From: DASWJZ01 sp963846475
GTDB lineage: Bacteria > Pseudomonadota > Alphaproteobacteria > Rhizobiales > Afifellaceae
NCBI GenBank assembly: GCA_963846475.1
Contig: CAWJVZ010000003.1
Span: forward strand, 496,001-560,000
DNA length: 64,000 nucleotides
Reading direction: 5' to 3'
In this document: positions 54,924-63,305 of the stretch, in pieces
How positions within the stretch are numbered: position 1 is the stretch's first letter
Layout of the letters: each line of letters starts with the position of its first letter
The notes under the pieces: generated by a model
Seen by the model: the letters and a program-made list of their open reading frames with translations, nothing else
Told to the model about the DNA's origin: nothing
The model's database searches: none
Made by a program: the position numbers and the translations under genes

Positions 54924-55112
54924 GAGGGCGCGCCCGTCCGGGTGTGCCCCTTTGGTTTTGGCAGCACCGCACCGCTCCGGAATGAGATCGTCGCCCTCGG
55001 CCTGTGAAGCGCCGGCCCGCCAAAACAGGCGGGGAGGCCAGGGGCGGCAAAGGCAACGCCAACCAACCGGCGCCGGGCCGAAGGGCAGTGCCCCGGCCGA
55101 TCAGGAGTTTCA

Positions 55113-56861
55113 ATGCAAGTAGCGCAAGCGCAGCCGACCAGGGAGGATTTCGCCGCCCTCCTGGAGGAATCGTTCGCCAAGAACGACAATGTCGAAGGCT
55201 CGGTCGTCAAGGGCCGGGTGGTGGCGATCGAGAAGGACATGGCCGTCATCGATGTCGGCCTGAAGGTCGAGAGGCAGGGTGCCGCTGAAGGAATTCGGCG
55301 TGCGCGGCCGCGACGGCGTGCTTGAACCCCGGCGACGAGGTCGAGGTCTATCTGGAGCGCGTCGAGAACGCGCTCGGCGAGGCGATGCTCTCCCGCGAGA
55401 AGGCGCGCCGCGAGGAAAGCTGGGTGCGCCTCGAAGAATCGTTCGAGAAGAACGAGACCGTCACCGGCCAGATCTTCAACCAGGTGAAGGGCGGCTTCAC
55501 CGTCGACCTCGACGGCGCCGTGGCCTTCCTGCCGCGCAGCCAGGTCGACGTGCGCCCGGTGCGCGACGTCGGCCCGCTGATGCAGTCGCCGCAGCCCTTC
55601 CGCATCCTCAAGATGGACAAGCGGCGCGGCAACATCGTCGTCTCGCGCCGCTCGGTGCTGGAGGATACGCTCGCCGAGCAGCGCTCCGAGCTCGTGCAGC
55701 GGCTGAACGAGGGCCAGATCGTCGACGGCGTGGTGAAGAACATCACCGAATACGGCGCCTTCGTCGACCTCGGCGGCATCGACGGCCTGCTCCACGTCAC
55801 CGACATGGCGTGGCGGCGCGTCAACCATCCCTCCGAGATCCTCAATATCGGCGAGACGGTGAAGGTGCAGATCATCCGCATCAACCCGGAGACCTACCGC
55901 ATCTCGCTCGGCATGAAGCAGCTCGAATCCGATCCGTGGGACGGCATCGACGCAAAATACCCGATCGGCACCCGCTTCACCGGCCGCGTCACCAACATCA
56001 CCGATTACGGCGCCTTCGTGGAGCTGGAGCCGGGGATCGAGGGGCTGATCCACGTCTCCGAGATGAGCTGGACGAAGAAGAACGTCCATCCCGGCAAGAT
56101 CGTCTCGACCTCGCAGGAGGTCGAGGTGGTCATCCTGGAGGTCGATCCGTCGAAGCGCCGCGTCTCGCTCGGCCTCAAGCAGACCATGCGCAATCCGTGG
56201 GAGGAGTTCGCCGAAAAGCATCCGGTCGGCTCCATCGTCGAAGGCGAGGTCAAGAACAAGACCGAGTTCGGCCTGTTCCTCGGCCTCGAGGGCGACGTCG
56301 ACGGCATGGTCCACCTCTCCGACCTCGACTGGAACCGGCCGGGCGAGCAGGCGATGGAGGATTACAAGAAGGGCGAGATGGTCAAGGCGAAGGTCCTGGA
56401 CGTCGACGTGGAGAAGGAGCGCATCTCGCTCGGCATCAAGCAGGTCGGCGGCGAAGCCTTCGCCGAGGCCGTGACGGGGGTCCGCAAGGGCGCCATCGTC
56501 ACCGGCGAGGTGGTGGCAGGTGCAGGATTCCGGCATCGAGGTGAAGATCGCCGACACCGACCTCACCGCCTTCATCCGCCGCGCCGAGCTTCGCCGCGAG
56601 CGCTCCGAGCAGCGGCCCGAGCGCTTCGCTCCGGGCGAGAAGGTCGACGCCCGCGTCACCAACGTCGACAAGAAGACCAGAAAGATCTCGCTGTCGATCA
56701 AGGCGCTGGAGATCGCCGAGGAGAAGGAGGCGGTGGCCCAGTACGGCTCCACCGATTCCGGCGCCTCGCTCGGCGAGATCCTTGGCGCCGCCTTCAAGAA
56801 GCAGGGCGGAGCGGAGCCGGCGAAGGAGAGCGACGAGGACAAGGACGAGGACGAGGAATAG
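55113..56861 (+). pseudogene. rpsA: 30S ribosomal protein S1, frame broken three times
   Basis: From ATG 55113 the protein begins REDFAALLEESFAKNDNVEGSVVKGRV and would have about 581 residues with six S1 RNA-binding domains. Single extra bases near 55271, 55322 and 56517 break the frame; the long middle section 55322-56520 encodes domains two to five without error and the last frame ends with an acidic tail. S1 brings mRNA to the ribosome and is essential in Gram-negative bacteria, so the breaks are very probably errors. It follows cmk by 190 bases. Confidence 0.88.
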
Positions 56862-56892
56862 TCCGAACCGCGTCGAGACCCCATCAGGATTG

Positions 56893-56993
56893 TCGTCATG
56901 CCCGGGCTTGACCCGGGCATCCATTCCGGAACGATCCCGCCGGCCAACGCGGTAACGGAATGGATTGCCGGATCAAAGTCCGGCAATGACGGC
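56893..56993. repeat. Palindromic repeat after rpsA
   Basis: Two hairpins: GTCATGCCCGGGCTTGACCC with GGGCATCCA, and TGGATTGCCGG..AAGTCCGGCAATGACG. Together they form an imperfect inverted repeat of about 100 bases of the type spread through alphaproteobacterial intergenic regions. It may double as a transcription end for rpsA. Confidence 0.7.
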
Positions 56994-57057
56994 ATAGACG
57001 TTGGCGCCGCGACATTCGCGCTCTCGCCTCGCGTCTACGCGTGGAGGCGCACGAAAC

Positions 57058-57456
57058 CGTCCCGCGGCCTGATCGGCCCGAGGTTATCAAAGAGCCTTTT
57101 GGCCTCCTCGCTCGAGGAGGGAGCGGAGCGCCTGAACAACGCCTCGCAAATTAAAAACGGCGCCTCCAGGCGCCCCGCGCGGCGTTATACGTTCCCCAAC
57201 TCGCCCTATCGTCTTCCCGTCCTGCCCCGTGCTTCACGCCGTGGGCAGGAACTCTAGCCGTGCAACATCCGGCACCGGGATTGCTCCCGAGGGGGGCCCT
57301 TCTGAGGAACGCCGTCCCGGCTCCTGACCGAGGCTCCGTGGCGGCGCCGCCCACTGCTCCCGAAAAGCTCCGGTCCTTGCATCCCGGTCCCTCGTCGAGC
57401 AGCGGTATTGCGCGAGCTAACACAAACGGGAAGAGATGTCTAGGCATTTTTTCACA
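57058..57456. repeat. Dispersed repeat of about 400 bp, copy C
   Basis: The third copy of the element at 41816-42230 and 44199-44596, in the same orientation, and closest to copy B on the right and to copy A in the CCTGCCC..GGGCAGG stem. It lies between the rpsA palindrome and the next palindromic element. Confidence 0.85.
57148..57406 (-). ncRNA. Candidate small RNA in repeat copy C
   Basis: TAGACA (57442-57437) and TAGCTC (57419-57414) are again 17 bp apart on the minus strand; the GGCGCC-TGGA-GGCGCC hairpin (57174-57159) is followed by GTTTTTAATTT, the best terminator tail of the three copies. Confidence 0.55.
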
Positions 57457-57473
57457 GACGCGTCGCTTTTTTT

Positions 57474-57612
57474 CCTCTCCCCCGTGGGGAGAGGCCGAGT
57501 CCGCGCGCAGCGCGGAACCGGGTGAGGGTTCTGGCGCTGAGCTCTACGAACTTGTCCCTCACCCGCTCGCGTTCCGCGAGTCGGCCTCTCCCCGGAGGGG
57601 AGAGGAGGGCGC
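57474..57612. repeat. Palindromic repeat carrying a MITE in its right part
   Basis: CCTCTCCCCCGTGGGGAGAGG at the left, then CCGAGTCCGCGCGCAGCGCGG, has its complement at the right (CGCGTTCCGCGAGTCGG, CCTCTCCCCGGAGGGGAGAGG). The loop carries GGGTGAGGGTT and CCCTCACCC, also complementary. A related element at 61893-63126 is split by an IS110-type insertion. The 93-bp MITE follows directly in the CTCCCGGGAGGGG part. Confidence 0.75.
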
Positions 57613-57627
57613 TCTCCCGGGAGGGGA

Positions 57628-57720
57628 CTGTTGCGAAATTCAGAATCCGAAGGAACATTTCCGAATCCGAAAGGAACTCCTCGGAATCGAAACGAGAACC
57701 TTGTTCTATTTCGCAACAGG
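57628..57720. mobile_element. 93-bp MITE, copy 1
   Basis: The ends CTGTTGCGAAAT and ATTTCGCAACAG are perfect inverted repeats. The element is flanked by direct 12-bp copies of CCCGGGAGGGGA (57616-57627 and 57721-57732). It is identical base for base to the copy at 63127-63219, which has a different 12-bp duplication. It encodes no protein, so it must be moved by a transposase elsewhere in the genome. Confidence 0.85.
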
Positions 57721-57770
57721 CCCGGGAGGGGAGAGGAGGGCGTTCTCCCGCCCGCGCGAGCTGCAGAAAT

Positions 57771-58397
57771 TCAGCTCACTCGTTGCGACAGGGTGGCCAG
57801 GACGGCGTCGCGGTCGGCGCCAAAAGCGTCGAGCGGGAGGAAGAAGCGCAGCTGCCCCTGGCGCGTCAGCACCGCCATTGTTGCGTCGTGGCGCATGGAG
57901 TCGAAGGCCGTCCACGGCAGGAACACGTCGGGTCCGCCGCCGGTCCGCGAGCGCACGCCTTCGTCGCCGACGAGGTAGTCCGTCGGCCCGAGCATGTCGG
58001 ATCCCTTCATCAGCCGGCGCACGCGCTGCGCCGGAAAGAGCGTCTCGACGACGAGCCGGACGGAATAGAACAGGAAGACGGGCAGGAGCAGCGTGACGAG
58101 GACCGACGCCCAGGTCCACCAACCGAGCTCCGTGCCCGTCTCGAAGCGCAGCAGCTTTGCCAGCATGTCGGGGTTGTCGACGACGGCGCGGACGTAGAAC
58201 GCGAAGGCGAACCCGACCTGCGCCAGGATGAAGAGCATCACTGCGATGCCGGCGAGGTTGACCAAAATGTCCCGCCAGCGGGCGGCAAGCCGCGCCGCGT
58301 GCGCCATGTCCGAGAGGGTGACGTTGTGCGTTGCCGAGAAGTTCATGCGGAAGGGCCCCTGGGCCGCATGATCATGGCTGCCAATAACATCGTTCAT
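57771..58397 (-). CDS. YcxB-like membrane protein
   Basis: The product is 208 residues from ATG 58397 (TTG 58430 and ATG 58346 are alternatives; none has a strong ribosome site). Two membrane helices (about 45-70 and 90-115) are followed by a C-terminal cytoplasmic YcxB-type domain with LGPTDYLVGDEGVRSRTGGG and FLPWTAFDSMRHDATMAVL...LPLDAF. The family role is unknown. It lies directly downstream of the NACHT gene on the same strand, 63 bases apart, but is GC-rich like the host, so it is probably an older resident. Confidence 0.65.
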   Translation of the reverse strand: MNDVIGSHDHAAQGPFRMNFSATHNVTLSDMAHAARLAARWRDILVNLAGIAVMLFILAQVGFAFAFYVRAVVDNPDMLAKLLRFETGTELGWWTWASVLVTLLLPVFLFYSVRLVVETLFPAQRVRRLMKGSDMLGPTDYLVGDEGVRSRTGGGPDVFLPWTAFDSMRHDATMAVLTRQGQLRFFLPLDAFGADRDAVLATLSQRVS

Positions 58398-58460
58398 GCG
58401 GCTTTGGCGCCAAAGCTGCGCATCGCTCAACGTGAGCGTAAAGAGAGAGGTCTCGCCTCA

Positions 58461-61115
58461 TTACGCCGGGGGCTTGTGACGCTCAAGAAGGTAAGGGCTC
58501 ACTTCCCGGTTCATTCCGACAGCGCGAACCTCACGAGAAACAATCTCCGCATCCACCATCTTTCTCATCTGATCAATATCTCTGAACCACCACCTTAGCA
58601 GCTTGTGCCTAAACAAGCGCGGCGGCCGGTTTGCCGGCCGGGGCCTCCGCAGTCCCCGAAATCTAAACAAGTACAAAAGATTCCAGATAAAAAGCAAAGC
58701 AACCATTCCACGTTCAGCAGTAGTCAATCGGGAAAAAACTAGGAATACCATCAGGAGAAAAACCAGAAAAGTAAGCGATCCAAAACCGCGTAGATAATCG
58801 GAAAACATCCCGAGCGTCACCCAAGCAAGAAACGAAGCAACAAAACAGGAAACGATTGCAACACCGAATACCACGCTGAACGGCACAGCCAGGCGTCCCC
58901 GTGCAACACTCGACGGACGAATCCTAAAGAAGTCAAGAACGCGAAGAATGCTCGCATACACATTTGCCCCGACGTAAAAAGAAATCCTATGAATAAACGG
59001 AATAGTAAATAAAGACGAGAAACGATCATACGGCAAAAGATCCGCAAAAAAGCTAGCCGCGTTATCCTCCGACCAGAGCAACCGCCACGGCCCTTTCTCC
59101 CTAGTTCTCAGCGTTCGGATAGCTTTGCAGGCAGTTGCATCTTCATATTCCGTCAGTTGCCAGACAAGCTTGGATATCAAATGCTCATAGTACTGCTTGT
59201 GAGGAAGCCGCAACGCGGACAACCTGCCAGCCGGATCCGGGGTAAACAGGCCAGTAGTAGCCACTTCTGTCGCGATGCGTTCGACAACTTCCGACCGAGG
59301 CTCGTTGTCAAAGCGCTCCTGAAACCGACGCATCTCACCAGCGAGATAAGGGGCAGCGGCAGCGGATTGAAACACAACATGAACATGATCGTAAAGTTGA
59401 GAAACAACCCGGTTAAATTCCCGGCGCTCGATCGTATTTCGGTAATTATTACCTACCATCCAAAAGACAACTCCAAGCGTAAAAAACTCCTTCACCGCCC
59501 GCGGAAGGATTAAATAGCTAGCATCTTGCGGATGTCCTAAACGCTGCTGATCGCGCCGAATTTCCTCTTCTTTTCTTTCGTATATGGTCTCCAAATATCG
59601 CTCCACAAGAACCGCATTGCTGAGACGGCCGCTTATTCTAGCCAATTCTTCAATGTCCGACCAAATCGTCGCAATTACGGGCAGCATTGAGGGGCGGGAG
59701 GCAATGTCGAAAAAATCTGTATCGGCTGAAATCGCGTCGCCTATGCCACGCCGAATTTCAGGAGAAAAGGTTCTTAAAGCGTGCGCAATCTCGTCCTTGC
59801 TCAAGAATTCAAGCCGCCATACCTCCGTGTAAGCTGAACCTCCCGCACCACGGCCCTGGTCCACGCGAAGCGTCCGGTTTCGCTCGGTGTCGTCTAGAAA
59901 GAAATTCGGCCGACCGGTAAAGATGACCTTCGTTCCTGGGTAGGCGAGCTGCCACAGCGCATTGAAATGCTCATGCCTGTTGTACTCACGTCCAGCGTTC
60001 CGCAACTCATCGAAACCCTCAAAAATCAAAAGCGCCTGCCCAGCCATAATCATGTTCATTAGAAACTGCCCTGAAAGACTGTACCGCTGCCCCCAGTTGT
60101 GCAGAAACTCGGATGGCGACATTTCGGACGGGGATCTGCCGCGGAGTTCGATGAGAAGTGGAACGCGGGCAGATGTAGCCTCCGCCCTCAGAAATTTATC
60201 AGCCAATTCTACACATAATTGTAGCATAGCGGTGCTCTTGCCCTGCCCGAACTCCCCTACAATGGCTAATTGTCTGCGACCCCCAGTCGATGACCACTCT
60301 GTCAGGACGCTCGCTAGCGATCGCGACTCCGTCTCGTCGCCTCTTCGGACCCGAGGTTGCACGAATGTGTTTTCCAGGGTGCGATCTGTGCCTCCTACGG
60401 TTTCCTTGCGAAAGCGATCTAATATGGATCGAGCATATGGCCTAAGGTTTCCGCTACTGAGCAACAGCTGCTGCTTAGACCGCAGGTGAACCGTAAGACC
60501 GATAATTTCAGTGGGTTTACTGTCAAAAACCTGATCGGTATCCATCAATACATAAATGTAAGTGCTCTGGCTTATCACGCCGCGCTGAAGGCAAAGCTTG
60601 ATCCTATCAGAAATTTCAGAGGTACTAACGTGGTAGTCAAACACAAAAGCGCAGAGATCTGACTTTTGTTCGGCCTGAGGACCTGTTATATATATAGCAC
60701 CGAACCACGCGCTGTATTCATCGCGCCATCCTGAATCTGTTATTGTCACATCGGAATTGCTTCCTTCGAAGAGTTGCCGAGCTAGGATACGCCAATCTGG
60801 ATAAAGGGGTGGTGGCGTCAGGCGTTGTCGCCAGTTTACGATGACTTCGCTAGCATGGGGATCGGACTTTCGGTTAAAAAGGCGCTGCAGTTCTCCTTTG
60901 GCCAGGCTCAACAGCTGATTATCTTTGTCGTCCTTCGCGAGTTCCGCTATGAGAACCGTTGTCGGTCCTTCCCAGTGGCTGATGGCATGCGCAGCGAATC
61001 GATATAAAAGCACGCTGATGGCTACCAAGGTGGTAGCGCATAGAACTAAAGTTGTAAAATCTGGGACCGGAATATTAACGTGAATACCGCCGAGGCTAAG
61101 CGCGCCTTGGAGCAA
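58461..61115 (-). CDS. Membrane-anchored NACHT-type STAND NTPase
   Basis: The product is 884 residues from TTG 61115, overlapping the upstream small gene by 20 bases. An N-terminal membrane helix (about 21-40) precedes a region of about 200 residues without a known motif. The NACHT core has Walker A GEFGQGKST (287-295), Walker B LLIFEGFDEL (362-371) and FTGRP (399-403). Three or so membrane helices follow near 745-835. NACHT proteins in bacteria are often antiphage sensors that kill or stop the infected cell. The gene is clearly less GC-rich than its neighbours, a sign of transfer. Membrane anchoring at both ends suggests a pore-type effector, by inference. Confidence 0.75.
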   Translation of the reverse strand: MLQGALSLGGIHVNIPVPDFTTLVLCATTLVAISVLLYRFAAHAISHWEGPTTVLIAELAKDDKDNQLLSLAKGELQRLFNRKSDPHASEVIVNWRQRLTPPPLYPDWRILARQLFEGSNSDVTITDSGWRDEYSAWFGAIYITGPQAEQKSDLCAFVFDYHVSTSEISDRIKLCLQRGVISQSTYIYVLMDTDQVFDSKPTEIIGLTVHLRSKQQLLLSSGNLRPYARSILDRFRKETVGGTDRTLENTFVQPRVRRGDETESRSLASVLTEWSSTGGRRQLAIVGEFGQGKSTAMLQLCVELADKFLRAEATSARVPLLIELRGRSPSEMSPSEFLHNWGQRYSLSGQFLMNMIMAGQALLIFEGFDELRNAGREYNRHEHFNALWQLAYPGTKVIFTGRPNFFLDDTERNRTLRVDQGRGAGGSAYTEVWRLEFLSKDEIAHALRTFSPEIRRGIGDAISADTDFFDIASRPSMLPVIATIWSDIEELARISGRLSNAVLVERYLETIYERKEEEIRRDQQRLGHPQDASYLILPRAVKEFFTLGVVFWMVGNNYRNTIERREFNRVVSQLYDHVHVVFQSAAAAPYLAGEMRRFQERFDNEPRSEVVERIATEVATTGLFTPDPAGRLSALRLPHKQYYEHLISKLVWQLTEYEDATACKAIRTLRTREKGPWRLLWSEDNAASFFADLLPYDRFSSLFTIPFIHRISFYVGANVYASILRVLDFFRIRPSSVARGRLAVPFSVVFGVAIVSCFVASFLAWVTLGMFSDYLRGFGSLTFLVFLLMVFLVFSRLTTAERGMVALLFIWNLLYLFRFRGLRRPRPANRPPRLFRHKLLRWWFRDIDQMRKMVDAEIVSREVRAVGMNREVSPYLLERHKPPA

Positions 61116-61323
61116 TTCGAGAGGTATACCTGTTAATTAGGCCAATGAAAAGCACGGCTAAGCTACAGAGCGCGGCGACCACGGCTAAGGCGAACCGCGC
61201 CTTTGAAGCGGCCATCGTAAACTTTAGCCAGACAACCCACGTCAGGAGAGCAGCTGATAGGATCGCAAAGCCGATCGTCGCTAAATGATCCCTGACAAAT
61301 TCTACGACATCGTTGTTCTCCAT
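61096..61323 (-). CDS. Small two-helix membrane protein paired with the NACHT gene
   Basis: The 75-residue product starts at ATG 61323. Two membrane helices (about 14-34, ATIGFAILSAALLTWVVWL, and 44-64) are separated by a short basic loop; the tail is basic (RYTSRIAPRR). Its stop lies inside the start region of the NACHT gene, so the two are translationally coupled. AT content matches the NACHT gene. It may be an accessory or control subunit of the same system; no family is recognised. Confidence 0.6.
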   Translation of the reverse strand: MENNDVVEFVRDHLATIGFAILSAALLTWVVWLKFTMAASKARFALAVVAALCSLAVLFIGLINRYTSRIAPRRA

Positions 61324-61459
61324 AGGGCGTCCCGGCTCGTGTCTCTTAAGTGCGGTTACGCTAGCAGCGGTTGTCTTGACTCACAAATTTATTTCGACCG
61401 ATCCGGTCCCGCGGTCCCCATAGGCTCTCCACACGGCGTGTTACGGTGTAAGGTGCCCC

Positions 61460-61888
61460 ATGCCCCTTCGCCTCCTCACCGACGCCGAGCTCTCGCCCGA
61501 AGCCGCTGCCGTGTTCGCCGATATCCGCGCCACGCGGAAGACGGATTTCGTCAACAATTTCTGGCGGGCGCTGGCGCATGACCCGGTGGCGCTGAGGCGG
61601 ACCTGGGAGAGCGTCAAGGAAGTGATGGCGCCCGGCGCGCTCGACGCGAAAATGAAGGAGATGATCTATATCGCCGTCTCCGTCGCCAATTCCTGCCCCT
61701 ATTGCATCGCCTCGCACACAGCCGGCGCGCGGGCCAAGGGCATGACCGACGAGGAGTTTTTGGAGCTGGTGGCGGTGGTCGGCATGGCGAGCGAGACCAA
61801 CCGGCTGGTCACCGCGCTGCAGGTGCCGATCGACGAGGTGTTTCTCACGACGGAAGTAGGGGGAGGGGCGGGGGCCACCTTCCTCTAA
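61460..61888 (+). CDS. Carboxymuconolactone decarboxylase / AhpD-like protein
   Basis: The 142-residue protein has the AhpD active-site pattern CPYCIASH (C79, C82, H86) in a helical bundle, with DAKMKEMIYIAVSVANSC just before it. Proteins like this act as alkylhydroperoxidases using the CxxC pair, or are unspecified members of the CMD family. The C-terminus (GGGAGATFL) runs into a rhizobial palindromic repeat, which may have changed the last residues. It follows the NACHT cassette and is divergent from it. Confidence 0.85.
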   Translation: MPLRLLTDAELSPEAAAVFADIRATRKTDFVNNFWRALAHDPVALRRTWESVKEVMAPGALDAKMKEMIYIAVSVANSCPYCIASHTAGARAKGMTDEEFLELVAVVGMASETNRLVTALQVPIDEVFLTTEVGGGAGATFL

Positions 61889-61892
61889 CGGG

Positions 61893-61955
61893 GTCGAGTC
61901 CGCGCGAAGCGCGGAGCCGGGTGAGGGATTTTTCGAGGCCGCGCTCTACGACAGT
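61893..61955. repeat. Left half of a palindromic repeat split by an IS110-type element
   Basis: GTCGAGTCCGCGCGAAGCGCGG and GGGTGAGGG match the left half of the element at 57474. Its right half (CGCTCACCCGCTCGCG, GCGAGTCGG) lies at 63081-63118. In between sits the IS110-type element; the bases GACAGT occur at both junctions. Confidence 0.7.
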
Positions 61956-63080
61956 GACCCTTGTAACTCTCATTTGGCCGACTCTGGCATGATGGCCGGC
62001 GCGGTGGCGGGCGAGAGACCGACGACCCTGAGGGACGCCAAGCCCGTGGGTGAGCGTGGGTCATCGCCCGTCGTTCCATCGAACCCGAACAGTCGCTTGG
62101 GCCGCCAGCGAAGCCCGCTTGCGCAAGGATGGGAGAAGATGGACGCCATCGTTGGTATCGATGTTTCGAAAGACCAGTTGGATGTGGCGGTGCGGCCGAC
62201 CGGCGAGGTTTTCGCAGTAGGGCGCAATGCCGAGGGGCTCGACAGCCTCATCGCCCGGCTCGTGCCGCTTGCTCCTGCGGCGATAGCGGTGGAGGCGACC
62301 GGCGGATACGAAACGGTGGTGGCAGCGAGCCTGGCGGCGGCCGGGCTGGCCGTCGTGGTGGTCAACCCGGCGCAGGTGCGTTCCTTCGCGCAGGCGCTCG
62401 GGCGGCGGGCCAAGACCGACCCGATCGACGCCGCCGTGATTGCCCACTTCACCGAGGCGACCAAGCCGGCGATACGGCCGCTGCCGGACGAGGAGACGCG
62501 GCTCCTTGCCGATCTCGTCGCCCGCCGCCGGCAGATCATCGCCATGATCGGCGCCGAGCGGCAAAGGCAACAGCGGCTGACCAACAAGCGCTTGCTGAAA
62601 AGCATCGCCCGTCTCCTCGCCGCCCTGCAGAAGGAGCTCTCCAGCCTGGACAGCGACATCGACGAGACGGTGCGCGGCTCGCCGGCCTGGCGGGAGAAGG
62701 AGGATCTGCTCGCCTCCGTGCCCGGCATCGGCAAGGTCATCGCCCGCACGCTCATTGCCGAGCTGCCGGAGCTCGGCAGCCTCGACCGCCGCCAGGTGGC
62801 AGCCCTGGCCGGCCTTGCCCCATGGACCCGCCAGTCCGGCCAGTGGAAAGGCAAGAGCTGCATCGGCGGCGGCAGAGCCGACGTGCGCAGCGCGCTCTTC
62901 CTCGGCGCCATGGTCGCGCCCGGCACAACCCCGAACTCAAAGCCTTCCGCGACCGCCTGGTCGCCGCCGGAAAGCCAAAGCTCGTCGCCCTCGTCGCCAC
63001 GGCCCGCAAGCTGCTGACCATCCTCAACGCCATTCTTCGAGACCGCAGACCATGGCAAAGCGCTTGACAGCCAAGACAGT
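61956..63080 (+). mobile_element. IS110-family insertion element in a palindromic repeat
   Basis: About 1125 bases separate the two halves of the palindromic repeat; GACAGT stands at the end of both flanks (to 61955 and to 63080), so the ends are known to a few bases. It holds one transposase gene and 183 bases of non-coding DNA upstream of it, where IS110-group elements encode a bridge RNA. The transposase frame is broken by one missing base. Confidence 0.75.
62139..63067 (+). pseudogene. IS110-family transposase, frame broken once
   Basis: From ATG 62139 the protein reads GIDVSKDQLDVAV (DEDD aspartate), AVEATGGYE and KTDPIDAAVIAHF, then SVPGIGKVIARTLIAELPELG and LAGLAPWTRQSGQWKGK, all normal for IS110. 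Near 62918 a G is missing: GTCGCG CCCGGC should read GTCGCGGCCCGGC. The other frame then gives RHNPELKAFRDRLVAAGKPK and ends at 63067. A full product would be about 309 residues. The break may be real or a sequence error. This transposase is a different subgroup from the one at 50604. Confidence 0.8.
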
Positions 63081-63126
63081 CGCTCACCCGCTCGCGTTCC
63101 GCGAGTCGGCCTCTCCCGTCCCGGGA

Positions 63127-63219
63127 CTGTTGCGAAATTCAGAATCCGAAGGAACATTTCCGAATCCGAAAGGAACTCCTCGGAATCGAAACGAGAACCT
63201 TGTTCTATTTCGCAACAGG
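63127..63219. mobile_element. 93-bp MITE, copy 2
   Basis: It is identical to the copy at 57628-57720, with the same perfect 12-bp inverted ends. Its flanks are direct copies of CCCGTCCCGGGA (63115-63126 and 63220-63231), a different duplication from copy 1. It lies in the right half of the palindromic repeat that also carries the IS110-type element. Confidence 0.85.
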
Positions 63220-63305
63220 CCCGTCCCGGGAGAGGAACAGCCACTCGCGAATGCGGTTGCACTATCCCGCATGGGGTGAGGGCAGGCGCCCGCCACCCGG
63301 ACGTC

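Noticed and set aside
52916..56861. True loss of aroA, cmk and rpsA
   Set aside because: All three are essential or nearly so, are adjacent, and show the same insertion bias with conserved protein sequence between breaks. A sequence-quality problem explains this better.
57260..58096. 278-residue open frame running from repeat copy C through the palindrome and MITE into the YcxB-like gene
   Set aside because: It is stitched from three repeat elements and the antisense of a real gene, with no consistent codon use.
61970..63262. 430-residue minus-strand frame over the second IS110-type element
   Set aside because: It is antisense to the transposase and includes the MITE; the + strand transposase motifs are decisive.
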